Source: Toxonevra muliebris (taxonomy: Eukaryota > Arthropoda > Insecta > Diptera > Pallopteridae). From it: 64,000 nucleotides of DNA. The stretch lies in contig OY829330.1 in assembly GCA_963691655.1 (NCBI GenBank), positions 2,108,001 through 2,172,000 on the forward strand, written 5' to 3'. Made by a program: the position numbers and the translations under genes. A model generated the notes under the pieces. It made no database searches. It was not told the DNA's origin and saw only the letters and a list, made by a program, of their open reading frames with translations. Below, piece after piece: positions 1 through 14,700 of the stretch. The number at the start of each line of letters is the position of its first letter. Within the stretch, counting starts at the first letter, position 1.

Positions 1-151
1 GTGGTTTCGGTGTTATTTCGAGACATACATACATATTTTCATTTATATATATGTATACAGATAGAGATAATTGTTTTACATACCTAATAAAAAGAAATAT
101 AATTAACTTTTATTTTATGTGTAATATAAATTTTCTTTTATGTTGTTATAG
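1..151 (+). other. End of an upstream intron with splice acceptor
   Basis: This is A+T-rich non-coding sequence ending in a T-rich tract and AG at 150-151, directly before the Plexin A leader exon. It implies at least one 5' non-coding exon outside the window. Bases 3-58 resemble 21149-21207 (both contain tgttatttcgaga), so a dispersed repeat may lie here. No promoter is visible. Confidence 0.6.
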
Positions 152-168
152 GTCATATGTTATGAAAC
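152..168 (+). promoter_or_regulatory. PlexA: Short 5' leader with two upstream ATGs
   Basis: Between the acceptor (151) and the chosen start (169) there are ATGs at 157 (stop after two codons) and 162 (out of frame, running to a stop at 234-236 and overlapping the PlexA start). The ATG at 169 has A at -3; the one at 162 has G at -3. Upstream starts of this kind can lower translation of the main frame; this is inference from position only. Confidence 0.45.
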
Positions 169-2770
169 ATGAGGTTTCTAATATGCTTTCTTTTGGTATC
201 TATGCTAAATTATGTGACATCAATACGAAGTATTAACAGCCAAACAAGCAGTAGTGCAAATAGTACTTATATAAATTTTCCCTTATATGCGTCATCTGCA
301 ATTTCACTGTCGTCCGAGGAAAGGGAAGACGAAAAAAAAGAAAACCCACAATATGCATTGCCATCAACTATATCTGCTTTGGGTTTTCCATCAGCTAGCT
401 TAAAAGCCGAATCGAAAAACCCCTTATTGTCGTCATCATCTATACAATCTCAAGATATCAGTAGCAAAAATTACAGCAATGTCATTACAAACGTGATCAA
501 TTTTGATACATCTCTCAATCACTTGGTGGTAGATACTGTTACTGGACGTGTTTTTGTTGGTGGTGTTAATCGTTTGTATCAATTATCGCCTGAGCTGGAA
601 CTCCACGAAACTGTTCAAACGGGCCCTCAAAATGATTCTGTCGAATGTACTGTTTTGGATTGTCCCACAAATGCTATACGTAAGCCAACAGATAACTACA
701 ACAAGGTATTACTCATCGATCGTGCTACATCACGATTAATTGCTTGTGGTTCATTATTCCAAGGGACGTGTACAGTGCGTAACTTACAAAATGTTAGCAT
801 AGTGGAGCAGGATGTACCGGATGCTGTTGTTGCCAACGATGCCAATTCATCCACTGTAGCGTTCATTGCGCCGGGACCACCACAACATCCTGTTACAAAT
901 GTTATATACGTAGGTGTAACATACACAAATAACTCTCCCTATCGTAGTGAGATCCCTGCTGTGGCATCACGTTCGCTGGAGAAAACAAAAATGTTTCAAA
1001 TAGCTTCATCAGCTGTAACAACAGGAACGCGTGCTTTCATCAATTCATATGCACGAGAATCGTATTTAGTTAACTATGTTTATGGATTTAGCTCTGAACG
1101 TTTTTCATACTTTTTAACTACACAATTAAAGCACAATTATCATTCTCCTACACCAAAGGAATATATAACTAAACTGGTGCGTATATGTCAAGAAGACTCC
1201 AACTACTATTCGTACACAGAGATACCTGTTGACTGTATAAGCGAGGCACAAGGCGGCACCAAGTATAATCTTGTACAGGCTGGATACCTAGGTAAACCCA
1301 GCGTAGATTTGGCAGAAAGTTTAGCAATTACGGTGCAGGATGATGTTCTGTACGGGGTATTTTCTGAAGGGCATGGTAATGTCTCGACACACAAGTCGGC
1401 TTTATGCATTTATTCCTTAAAATCAATACGACGTAAATTCATGCAAAATATCAAATCATGTTTTAATGGTGCAGGAATGCGTGGATTGGACTTCATATCG
1501 CCAAATATGCGCTGCGTTCCGACTAAACTTCAAACAATCGGGGAAGATTTTTGTGGTCTGGATGTCAATTCGCCACTCGGTGGGGAGCAGCCTATTTCAG
1601 CAGTTCCAGTATCTATGTTTAACACCAAACTTACCTCAGTTGCTGCCACGAGTACTAGTGGTTATACTGTTGTTTTTCTTGGTACTTCATATGGCTATCT
1701 TAAGAAAGTTGTTGTGGAATCGGCTAATTCAGCCATTGAATATGCAAATATTTCGATTAATGTGGGCTCATCAATTAATCCAGATATGCAATTTGACAAT
1801 CAAAATCTATATATTTATGTAATGTCACGTTATCAGGTGGCTAAAGTAAAGGTTTACGATTGCGCCGACTATACAACGTGCGGTGAATGTCTTGGTGCTC
1901 GTGATCCTTACTGTGGATGGTGTTCATTAGAAAATAAGTGTAGTCCACGCTCAAATTGTCAAGATGATGCAAACGACCCACTTTATTGGGTTAGCTATAA
2001 GACTGGGAAATGCACTACTATAACAAGTGTCATGCCTCATCAGTTGCAAAGGACAACCGCACGTACTCTTGAATTGATTATTGATCACTTGCCGCAATTG
2101 AAAGAAAACCTTGTATGTGCGTTTACCACCGAAGAGAAAGCGTTATTTACAAATGCTACAAAGAAACGTAATGGCGTCAACTGCACAACACCACGTACTG
2201 ATATGCTACCGCAAATTGAACAAGGAAAACATCATTTTACTGCTAAGCTATCAGTTCGTACAAAAAATGGACCCGATCTTGTATCGACTGATTTTACATT
2301 CTTCGATTGCAGTACACACTCGTCGTGTACACGATGTGTTTCATCAGAATTTCCATGCGATTGGTGTGTTGAGGCACATCGTTGCACTCATGATACTGCC
2401 GAAAATTGTAGAAATGATATTTTGGTGACAGGAGTAAGTCGGATTGGGCCTAGCTATCGTTCTGGTCCAGGCTTTTGCCCTACCATCAATGCTACTGGTG
2501 ATGGTAGTGAAGTGCTAGTCGCAGCGGGAACTAGTAAATCTATAAAAGTAAAGGTACATATAATTGGTCAGTTCATAGTACAGACGCGTTTTGTGTGCCA
2601 GTTTAATATTGAAGGCCGAGTAACGAGCTTGAATGCGCAACTATTGGGCGATACAATCTATTGCGATAACATGGAGTTTCAATATACATCTCGTTCACCT
2701 AATTTAACGGCAACATTTGCTGTTATTTGGGGTGGTTCAAAGCCGTTAGATAATCCACATGATATTCATG
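169..2770 (+). CDS. PlexA: PlexA exon 1: signal peptide, Sema, PSI1, PSI2
   Basis: The first coding exon encodes residues 1-867 plus one base of codon 868. It starts with a hydrophobic leader ([13 protein letters not shown]), then a low-complexity Ser-rich stretch, the long Sema propeller, a PSI with the DPYCGWCS signature, an IPT-like module and a second PSI ([10 protein letters not shown]). The donor is CATG|GTGAGT at 2771; reading past it hits a stop in the intron at 2809-2811. The exon itself probably begins at 152, after the acceptor. Large first coding exons are usual for fly plexins. Confidence 0.93.
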
Positions 2771-5700
2771 GTGAGTTTATTTGTATTATAATTTTTTATA
2801 TTGCAGATTAGTGTATACTTATGTCATCAAAGTTTAATTCTTTGCCTTTTTAATTTGCTTAATGCTGCGTTTATAGCCAACAGTATTTGTATCGCTCGAT
2901 CGCTAGCGACATCTCTACCAGTGGAATGGCTAGCGATTTAGTGTTTGCGGCAGAGCTATTCAAAGTTTCATTCTTATTTTAGCAGTACTAAAATAAACAA
3001 CATGCGCGTTAGAATACGGCGTTTATTGTTCTTGTTAATAAATATGTCCATATTGTACGAGCGATTTGTTATACTAATTCACAATATGTTGATTGTAGTT
3101 TTTCGTTGCCAACTTGCTTTTTGCAAATCGCTGCATCATAAGCACCTCTATATGTACGTTAGAAACGATTCGCATTTCATAGCGCGATACAAATACGCTT
3201 GGCCTTAAACGCAGCCAATCATTAAAACCAATTTTCTCTTAAATTTTTAAATTAATTGCAGTAGTGATATATCGTTGTCGAGATATGGCTGACAGTTGTG
3301 GAATGTGTCTTGCGCTTGCTGAGAAATATAACTGCGGATGGTGTTCATCAACCAACACATGTGAAGTTGAAGAACAATGCAATAAAAAGAACGAAGGAAA
3401 AACTGATTGGCTTAATCGTATGGAAACATGTCCTAATCCAGAAATACATTCATTTTCTCCTAAAACAGGCCCTTGGGAAGGTGGAACTAATATTACAATA
3501 CGCGGAATAAATTTAGGAAAGAATTTCACTGACATTTATTCAGGAGTTCGCATTGTTGGCATTAATTGCATGCCATTTCAACAATTTTACATTGATACGA
3601 AACAGATTGTCTGTACAGTTGACAGTCCTGGAGTTCAGCAATATCGTAGTGGACGTATTGTTGTGCAGATAGGTGATTATCGAGGTGAATCAAAAGAAGA
3701 CTATGAGTTTGTTGATCCAAAGATAACAAACTTCTCACCACGACATGGACCAGTGTCAGGCGGTACACAAATTCGCATAATTGGCAAATATTTAAATGCA
3801 GGCTCTCGAATTCAAGCTTTTATAAATGAGCATTTACCATGCGAAATTTTAAGTGCTGATGTTTCCCAAGCCATTTGTCGTACTTCTCCATCGCCTGGGG
3901 TTATTGACGGTCGTCTAAAAATGTTATTTGACAATGGACCTCGTGAATTTAATACATACAATTTTAAATATGTCCTTGATCCGACAATTGAGCAAGTTTC
4001 TTCCGGACCAAGTGGTCAAATAAAAATTCCCAAAGGCATACCTGCGGGTGGCATTAAAATCTCAGTTACAGGCACACAATTCGATTATATACAAAGCCCC
4101 AGTATGTATGTTTATTATAAAAATAACATGTTTCTCAGTCAATGTCATGTGCTCTCAGCAACAGAGATGGTATGCAATTCACCAATTGTAGAGGCTGATA
4201 GTGAAAATTTAGATGCAGAGAATCCCGAAATGCTCGACTATGGTTTTCTAATGGATAATGTGTTGCAAGTGCAAAATTTATCAAAGAAACATAAAAACAA
4301 CTTTGAATTATATCCTAACCCGGTTTATTATAATTTCGAGGAACGTGTTAAATATTACAAAAGTGAATATTTAACAATCAACGGTCGAAATTTAGATCGC
4401 GCATGTAAGGAATCTGACGTATTAGTTCTCATTGGCAAAGGCGTTTGTAATATAACCTCATTATCACGACAACAGTTAACGTGTCGTCCACCACCAGAAT
4501 CTGTTACCGATTTTGGTAACGAATCAGGTCCTGAAGTAATCGTACGCATTGGCCAATCCTTGGAGTATCGTATTGGTGTACTTAGTTATGCTTCACCGAA
4601 TATAATGCAAGATTTGGGGAAAAATGCTATTTTTGGTGTTTTGGTGGGTATTGGAGTTCTACTAGTGATTTTCGTTGGATTAGTGGTGGCCTACAAGAAA
4701 AAGACTTCTGAATCGAATCGAGTATTGCGTAACATGCAGGAGCAAATGGATATTTTAGAGCTTCGTGTAGCTGCCGAATGTAAAGAAGCTTTTGCTGAAT
4801 TGCAAACAGAGATGACTGACCTTACAGGAGATCTAACATCAGGAGGCATTCCGTTCCTTGACTATCGTACTTATGCCATGAAAATACTATTTCCTAATCA
4901 TGAGGATCATGTAGTCTTACAATGGGAACGTTCTGAATTGCTACGAAAAGAAAAAGGTCTCCGACTGTTTGGTCAATTGATTATGAACAAGACATTCCTC
5001 CTTCTCTTCATACGAACTTTAGAATCGAATCGCTATTTTTCTATGCGTGAGCGCGTTAATGTAGCTTCACTTATAATGGTAACATTACAATCTAAGCTCG
5101 AGTACTGTACAGATATTCTGAAAACTCTCCTCGGCGATCTCATTGAAAAATGCATTGAGGGAAAGAGTCATCCAAAATTACTACTACGTCGTACTGAAAG
5201 TGTAGCTGAAAAGATGTTGAGTGCTTGGTTTACGTTTTTACTTTATAAATTTTTAAAAGAGTGTGCTGGTGAACCGCTTTATATGTTATTCCGAGCGGTA
5301 AAAGGGCAAGTAGATAAAGGACCAGTAGATGCGTGTACGCATGAAGCTCGTTATTCTCTTAGCGAAGAGAAACTCATACGTCAGTTAATCGATTTTAGAC
5401 CAATGACACTATATGCTAGTATTATACAACAACAAATATTTTGCAATAATGTGGAGATGATGCCAACACATACAGAAAATGTTCCAGTTAAAGTTCTAGA
5501 TTGCGATACAATTGGTCAAGTCAAAGAGAAATGTTTAGACACAATTTACAGAAATATACCATCCAGCCAAAGACCACGAAAAGACGACTTAGACTTAGGT
5601 AAGTGAAACAGGCAAGCATGTACAGGAAGTAAAAGTTTCAAATCACAGTAAAATTTGATATCGGTATATTAAAAAAAAAAACCCATAATCTTACTTAAAA

Positions 5701-8700
5701 TACATATATTCGGACCTAAGGACATAAATCCTAAATTTTAATTTTACACCGTCAAAAATCCTGACTTTGAAGCCAGTTTGTGGTAGAATTTATATTATTA
5801 GTTTTCATGTTGATTATATGTGTGAGACTTTCGCCTATCAGTAATTTTATGTGTAAATAATTGTTTTTTTTTTTTGATCACCCACTTCTATAGCGTTTAA
5901 GGGGTTATATTGTTGTGTTGAACGAAAAAATTGACAATCGGTTAAGGTTACTCAAGCGTGCCGCTTAAAATCAAAATAATAATTTTTGGTCAGAGTAAAC
6001 ATTTTTTTATTCGTTGGGTAACAAATTATACAGTCACTATATTTTATTCTTATAAAAATAAAAACGCAATTTATAAATTTTATTCTTCAACAAAAACTTT
6101 GATTTCTCAATCGCCGATTTATGACCAACCCTTTACGAGAAATCCATTTGAAAAACTTCAATTGTCAATAACTTTTAAGCATGATCATTTTTTTCGATGA
6201 AATTTAGTGACTGTATAACTTGTTACTAAACCAATAAAAAAATGTTCATTCTGATGAAAAATTATTATTTTGGTTTTTTCATATAATTTTCGGCACCCTT
6301 GAAAAACCTTTACCCAATAGCCTCTGTCATAGGAACAACCCTTTTTTCTGGCTACTAAAACCAAATTTCCAGACCCTCAAAAATAAAGGTTTTTAAAGAA
6401 ATCGTCACAATTTTTGAAAAAATGTAAATTTTACAAAACCCTTCGCTCACAAAGAGCGTGGCGATGCAAACTTAAATATGTTCTGGTTTTTATTTTCGAT
6501 AAGGAAAGTGTTTTGGCACAACATATCTCTCCACGTATCTTTCCAGTTTTCAACATTTTTTGTTGAAAAAATTCATAAAATACCTTGCAACATCAAGAAA
6601 TAGATACACGGTGACTTATTCTGATAAAATTGTATCGCCTTGGTAAAAAAAAAAATAATGAAAATACCCTTTTTTCCGACAAGTGTATAATGGAAAAAAT
6701 TTCATTCCTCTGGCACGTAATCGATGGTCGGCCACACGTTACAGAAGGCTAAAAAAATATTTTAACTGTTAACATGCGAAATATTTTACAATAATAAAAT
6801 CGTATTTGCAACGTCTCTAAACGATAAAAATATTTTTTTTGTTTGTTGATACTGGATTATATTGGGTCGAAGTTGCGAAATCAGTTTTCTCTCATTAATC
6901 TGGATCAAAAATATTGTCCAAATGAGATTTTAGAACTACTGTATTTCCAATAGTTCTGCGGTCTCTATCAATATTGAACAGACGTCGCATATTAGTTGCA
7001 AATAATTGTCACTAGTTTGGCTATTTTTCACTGTTGTTTAACCGAAAAAGTAGTGTAACATGTTGATTCGTTATTTTTCTGGTAGTACACCTACCAGAAT
7101 GCGTATGTTAGGTGTTATATTATTTTATAATATTTTATGTTAATGCTTAAAAAAATATTTGTGCGCAATTTCTTGTTTAATTATTGGATACTAATTTAAA
7201 TTCGTTTCTGCCAGTTATTGTATTTTCTTATGGATCACCAACCAGTATGCCCGTATTCACCGAAAAAGAATTTGGCAATCCATTTTCTTTAATGCCCATA
7301 TAAAGTTTAAAAATAGTTATAAAACTGTTTCTAACCATTAGGCATTAAAAACTAAAAATATTTAATAATTTTATTTTATGCCCCAAGAATGACGGAAAAG
7401 AACCTCCCATATATTATTTGCTATTGATTTGTTCTATTTACTTTGTGCATATTAATTTGTTTTTAACATAAAAACACAATAATGACTTCAAATTCTAATA
7501 AAGTTTAAAATTTTTAGTTTTTGAGTGCAAACTTTGAAGTTTGTTCTTTTATAGAACAATAACGAACAGCTCGAAGAATTATTAACACACATTGGCAAAA
7601 ACTTCATAACTTTTAAACAGATATTAGAATGTAAAGACGGGAACATGATAAAAAAAATCTTCAACCTTATATAGCTAGCAAAGAGTAAAAATAGGTCTCT
7701 CCACCAATACGGGTTTTTAATTGTCTCGGCCTGCCCTATTACCACTTTTTGTGTTGACCTTCGGGTCGAATGTCGAATCGCCCTATATATATACATGAAC
7801 AAATTTTATTCGTGATTAGAAACTTTTACCTAACTTCGTAACTTCTACTTTTTGCATACAGATGCAGATATAAATTTCAATCAAATATTTGTCATACACA
7901 GAATGGCGAACCGGAGCAACAGGCCGTGTCATACTTTACGACGAAGACACTACATCTAAGGCGGAAAGTGAATGGAAAAAACTGAATACATTGCAGCACT
8001 ATAATGTTCCTGATGGTGCTGGTTTAAGTTTAGTAGCCAAGCAAAGTGCAATATACAATTTTCCAATACTCTCCGATAAAAATGAAAAATCTCACAAGTA
8101 AGTTTCTTGTGGTTGTCTGTTTCGTTTAAATTTATTTTTCTTTAATCCGGTTGATGTGATATATTTATGCATGCATATACTAGTGTGTGTGTGTACATCC
8201 ATTCCTCGATTTACAAGGTAGATTTGTACGTTCCACGACAAATTTTGGAAATTTAAACCACACAAAACGAAACGCATAAAATACATATAAAATTGTATTG
8301 TTTACTGCTATCTTCTTCATATTATACTATTCGCATATATTAAAGATTGTATTTTTTCAGGCTGACTTTTAAGTATGAATATTCATAAATGCTTCAGTAA
8401 CATTACAATATTTGATCGTACTACAGACTTCTCACATAGTGCAGTAGATATCTGTCGACTTCGCGTAGGTTGAGCGGAGTGTTGCGACAGGAGGAGTGAA
8501 AGTCGGTTGGCAAAGGTTTCGATTATCAATTGTACTTGCAGTTTTTCGACAACCAGCTTTCTTTGTGTGCATATCCGTACGGGTTTCGCTGCATAGAGGC
8601 GTGTGCAAATCTTGACTATAACCAAATAGTGTCCCGAGTCGATGTATCAGGAAACAGCCAAGTGGTCTTATGGATACCGAATTGTTGAATCTGGTGCTCT

Positions 8701-11700
8701 TAACTGCCATGTTGCTTCGTAGAAGTAATATTTAGTTGATTTGCCCTTCTCATCTGCCGAGGCATGTACGCAAATCAAACTGTAGTTGAAGAAAGGTCCC
8801 TTTTTTTAAGTGTCTGTCGAGGGGCACACTCAGGCCAGAACAGTCTATTGTCATACCACATGGTTGGACCTTCAATTTAACACCGGTTCCGAACGGCGGT
8901 GTGGTAATTTGTTATCACTTGGGGGTTTTGCCATTGTCAACTAAGAGGTGTACTTGTTCACCTTATAATTCTCATTCACTTTATCGAGCAGAACGTTATG
9001 AGAATTAACAACCAGACCAAGACAGGAATCGAACCCGCAACCTCCCGGGTGAAAGTCTAGTGCACTATACATTGGACTATCATGGTCGTTTTTGCGGATA
9101 TCTGTGTAATGGTTACGTCATTGCCAGTTTTCTCACACCAAGTGTCATTGGCTTCCGAACAATGTTGCCGAACTTCTTCGTTCCAAGTATCACTTCACCG
9201 AAAGCCACCACATTCAATAGCTACTGTCAATATACAGCCTACTCATACTAACCATCATTTTTCTTTTGAACTATCGTTCGCCAGTTACGTCACTTTAAGC
9301 ATTTTGTTTGTATGGGAGGTGCCACATCCACTCTTACAAAAATGTCCAAATTTGTCTTCTTTACTATGGTTCCTCAGTTATGTAATTTTAAGTATTTAGT
9401 TTGTATATGAGTTTCCACGTTCACTTATTGAATTGAAATAAAATGTAGCCTATGTCCAAACGGAACGGAACTGCAAGATAAATCGAGTCAGTAGTCCCAG
9501 ATATTACTTCGAACATACACTTGTGCACATACAATTAAGTCATACATTTATGAACAGAAGAATTAAAAAAAATAAAATTTCAATTGAAAAGAAACAAAAC
9601 CAACGGTAAAATAAATAACCGTTAAATATTTAAAGTTAAAAAAGAAATAATCAGTTATAATATCAAATACATAAAAAAATTTAAATTTATCGTTCTCTAT
9701 GGTGTAATTTGCGGTCATATAATTAAGTCATATGCTAAACAAAAATATTTGAAAATAATAAGTTTACTGATTTTTAATTTTTGACTGAGATTTTACCTTT
9801 GGTATTGTTAGTACTTTGTGGAAACCATTTTTGCCTGATGATTTCTGTACAATGTTTCGACTAGTACCAGAGCATTTGGCAGCAGTGATTTGATTCTATT
9901 CCTTCTGAATGATAGCCCATAAGGAAGCCTTATTTGAACGTTTTTGCGTTGTCACGGACCTTTTTAAAATATTCTATAGATTATCTACATGGTTTAAATC
10001 TGGACTTTTGGCTGGCCAGTCGAGAATTTTTATTTTATTTTAACGTCGCAATATGTGTGTTCCGGGTCATTTTCATACCGAGATACCCAACCCAAAGTTA
10101 AATTTCACCGTATTCTCCGAAAAGATGATTTTTAATGACGCCTTTGTACATTTCTCCAGTAACTTTTCTGTCGATTTAAGCAATTAGACCAACTCCAGAT
10201 GAAATGAAACACCACCAAACCATTACATAAGGGCCCCATGTTTAACATTTTTTTTAGTAAATTTTGGGTTCAGCTCAGTATTATGTGGATGCCTAACAAA
10301 GGCTAACACATTAAAAAATTTTTGGTTCCAAACAATCATTTTCCAAAAATGTTGGACCTAGTAGAGATATCGTTTAATCGCTTGCGTAAAGTTGTGGCTG
10401 ATGTTTTCAAATTGTATTCTAAGTCCATTTATGATTTTAGTTTGATGAAAGTTAAGAAAGCGTCCGTTTTGCTGAGCCTAATCAAGTACCTGTCTTCAGC
10501 TGAAGAAGTTTTAAGTGGTTTTTTGCGTTGCAAATTGTGAAATGATTTGAATTTTTTGTAATATCTTATCTCATTAACTACTTTTCCACGTAAAATAGCT
10601 AGCGCTTCCACGACCTTTGCAATACTGGCAAGGTTCTGAAAAGTTTTCCAAATGAGCTCTCTCTTCAAAGAAGTGGAATTCTTATTTTTGCCCATCACAA
10701 CTAAAATAGATAATTATTCAACTACTAAAGTATACAGAAATGCGTAATGATCAATTTTATTGGTTTTTACGGAATTTAAGTGCTAAGTCAAGTTGATTGC
10801 GAAAGAATATAAAATGACTTAATTATATGTCCACTTCCACTCTTACTCCTTCACACACAATTGCCGACTGCGCGCGAAATACGTCACTCTTTTGTAATTG
10901 CTATTAATATTTTTTAAGTCAACTAATAGTACCGCAGATTGACATTATAAAAAATTCTTGGGCTACTAATACAAAATATTTGGTAAAATTGTGCTTTAGG
11001 CACTTCTTTTAAGAAAATAGCTAACATTTTTTTCTTTCAAAAACGGGTGTACTTTGGTCTTCTGACTACAAAATAGGAGGGGAGATCGCAAATTTTCATC
11101 ATTTATTTAAAAAAATGCAATTTAAATTATTAAAATTTCGTTCGGACCTACACTGGTTTTATGTTGTTTTATGAATAATTACACTAGTTATCACTCCACT
11201 ATCACTATTAATTCACTTCACTATGGAAATACGCGTTTGTCGCTATCGAAAAAACACAGTTTCGATAATAAAAACTGACCAAAAATAGTTAAAAAATAAA
11301 AGTCTTGAAAAGTAAATGTTTGCTTAAGAAAAAAATGCAAAATATTTTGTTCTATTAGAAATGAAACACGCGATAACTAAAGTGTTACAGGGTGGCACAA
11401 TGAAGAGTTTTATTATATGCCTGCTTTGCGTAACTTTTGGCTCCATGGTGAAATCATGCAGAAGGCGATAGCAAGATTACAACAATTTCACCATGGAAAA
11501 AACAACACATCTTTCTTGTTGCGTCAGATATCATAAAATGTCAAAACCAGCCGTACAACAAAACAATAGCAACACATTTTTGTTGTTGCGGCCATAATAA
11601 CGGCGTGAAGAGAATGTAAAAATCGAGAACAAACGTAAACAAAAAATCGAAAGTAAACAATGATTTTGACAGCATATGATATTGACCACGATAAAAGAAG

Positions 11701-14700
11701 AAGAATGAGTTGCTGGTAACTTCACCTGGTATAAATTCACCTTGTTTGGCTCTATGAAATATGGCCTTAGGAAAAATAGCCCCAAAGCAAAAGTGAAAAA
11801 TCACCCCAAAATATTCTATTATTTACAACAACACGAAAATTTTTTTAAATAAATGATGAAAATTTGCGATCTCTCCCTCCTATTTTGTAGTCAGAAGACC
11901 AAAATACACCCGTTTTTGAAAGAAAAAGAATTTTAGATATTTTATTAAAAAAGTGACTAAAGCAAAATTTTACCAAGTATTTTTCCAACTCAGCATACAA
12001 TATTGTCTAGAGACTTAAATATGTGACCATAAGCGTACACACAAACTTTACCAATGTATATAAAGATTATAAGTAAAATCATTTGTACCTATTTAGGCAT
12101 ATTTAAAAAATGTAGTTTAATTATTTGAAAAAAAAAAAAAAAATTTAATAAGTATATTTCATACTGAATTAAATTTTTTACTAAAAGGTATTCATTTTTG
12201 CCCCTTTTTTGTAAACAATTATAAATAAAATACCATATAAATCGGGATGGGTGTATGTATGTACAAAGTTCATGGTATTTATCACTAAAATTCTGTATAC
12301 ATTCTACTAACAAAACTCTATTGTATGTTGTGTGTCTCTTTGGCTTTAATTTTTCGCAGATATGAAACATTGAATTTATCGAAATATACATCTTCCTCAC
12401 CAACATTTAGCCGAGCGGGCAGTCCATTAAACAATGATTTACACGAGAATGGCCTTAAGTATTGGCACTTAGTAAAACATCATGACAGTGATATTCAAAA
12501 AGAAGGCGAACGTGTCAATAAACTTGTGTCTGAAATATATTTGACACGGTTATTAGCGACAAAAGGAACGTTACAAAAATTTGTGGATGATCTATTTGAG
12601 ACTATTTTCAGTACAGCACATCGTGGCTCAGCTCTACCACTGGCTATTAAATACATGTTTGATTTTTTGGATGATCAATCGTTACTGCATGGTATAATAG
12701 ATCCAGAAGTAGTGCATACATGGAAGAGTAATAGTTTGCCATTAAGGTAAATACTTTTATTTTTCATTTATATATTTACAGCATTAATTACCGGACCACT
12801 ATGCAATCAAAAATTTTCAGTTATAATCATTTAAAACTTTAATATCTTAGGCGTGGTAACTCAAACTCTAAGGGTGGCGGTTTTCATTGAACCTACGAGC
12901 GCAGCCGCTACATGGATTTTTATTTTCATCTACTTTGAAATTCTGAGGGTTTTGAGTTCAAAAAAATGTGTATTGTTTTTAAAAACAGTTGAAAATTAAG
13001 CTATTTTTATTATGTAAAGGTTTCCAAAATTTTTCGGCTCTAGTGATAAGTTGTAGACGGGGAGCCCGTGACAAAAAGTCTCTGACTTTCTAAAGGCTAG
13101 TTTTGTAATATTTTGTTATGCTAGTGAAATACATGAACATACTCTGGACAATCAAGTTTTGGTTTGTTCTATCAAATAGTTGAGTGACTAACTCTTTCAT
13201 GTTTTATATTTGATAAACTACTTAAAATTTTTTTTTTCAGATTTTAGAAAACCGTTGCGAAAAAAGTTTTTCATACAAACTTAGAACCTGAAAGACGGGC
13301 CCCTTTCTAACGAAACTCTGACTGACTACCGAAATTATGTTTTTTGTTGAATACATAACCTGTATATAAAGTTTCAGCCTTTAGAAAACCATTGCACTTA
13401 CTTCGTATTTCGACATGTTTGAAAGCTCATTGTTCCACCTGTTCTAACCAAAACTTGACTGTCCAAAGTATGTATTTCAATAGCATAACAAAATCTTACG
13501 AAACTAACTTTTAAAAAGTCAGAGACGTTATTTGTGCCATGGGCTCTTAGACTATTAGGTTGAATGTTTTGAAAAAACCTCTAAAAATCGTTTCATTTTT
13601 CATCAGGTTACTTTTGGCCAAGGAAAGGTCACAAATTTCACCTTGTTTACAAATTTTTTATTTTTCGTGTGAACTTAAAAAAAAGTGCTTTATTTTGGAT
13701 TGCTGAAAAAGAAAATGTTTTTTTGGAAAGAAAAGTTTTCGCGAAATTTGAAAAAAAGCTGATTTTTCTGATATTTCTTCAATTAGTGAAAATTTTTTTC
13801 ACTCACTTTTAACTGTTCCATTTAGATTAAAAAAATTTGTTTTACAGTTTTTTAAGGTTGCGAAAAAAGATAATTCTATAGCTAAAATATTTAGCAAAAG
13901 CTCGGTAAAATCGGACGAATAATGTAGATATTATGGCATAGAAAGTGAAGACAGGCAATTTCAGTTTTTTACATATTCATACTTTTGATCAAAAATATGT
14001 GTTTCTATTTGAGAAATATGACTTAGGAGATAAATAACACCTTAACGAACATGTCGAGCCGTTTACAACAATTTATCATTTATAAAAATCGGATATCAAA
14101 TGCCAAAGTTCTGGAAAAAAAAACTTATATTAACTGTTATGTCAGTTGGATCAACCGTTATCAAGATTTACTTCAGTAATTGAAGAAAGAGCCGAATATC
14201 ACGTTCTTTGCAAATTTTGTGATAATGCTTCTTTGCGAAAATACGTGAGTGTCATTTTCTTTTACAGCGACCCGCAGTTAGTCTAAAAACCTCTTTTTTC
14301 TTTTGGTTTATTTTTCATGTTCATTTTCAGAAGTTCAAAAATTATATGGTTTTGCATTAAAACATTTGAAAATTTTATTGACTATATTTTATGCGATTCC
14401 AGAGTATATGGCTTTTTGAATAAGTTCTATTTCGATTCAAATTTATTTACTTATAGTTTTGAACGATTCAATAAAAATCGCATAGACAAATCTCTAAAAA
14501 CGCAAAACAAAAATTGGAACTATTGAATACATTTTTCAAATATTTTAATGCAAAACCTTAAACTTTGCAAATTTCTATTGTTTGTAAACCTTAATTCAGC
14601 TAAAAGTAGCTTTACAGTTTTACAAAAAATGCTCCCCGTACCATTATTAAAAAGTTTATCAAGATGATCCAGCTCACGACAACTTATTTTGGGAATATTC

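Larger units (their letters stand above)
8098..12359 (+). other. PlexA intron 3 (4262 bp)
   Basis: This holds a SINE copy (8809-9090, - strand), a Tc1-like transposon (9522-10835) and a foldback element (10972-11985). Around 9290-9420 two related stretches of about 90 bp (ttaagcattttgtttgtatg and a variant) suggest another old repeat. 8380-8800 and 11990-12359 hold nothing recognised. Confidence 0.85.

Noticed and set aside
7862..7901. Alternative PlexA acceptor at 7861 (tacag|atgcag)
   Set aside because: It would add 40 nt, shift the frame and break the conserved EWRTGATG join; the acceptor at 7901 restores it.
11531..11804. - strand ORFs of 84-87 codons in the foldback loop
   Set aside because: No motif; codon pattern looks like chance reading of A+T-rich sequence.
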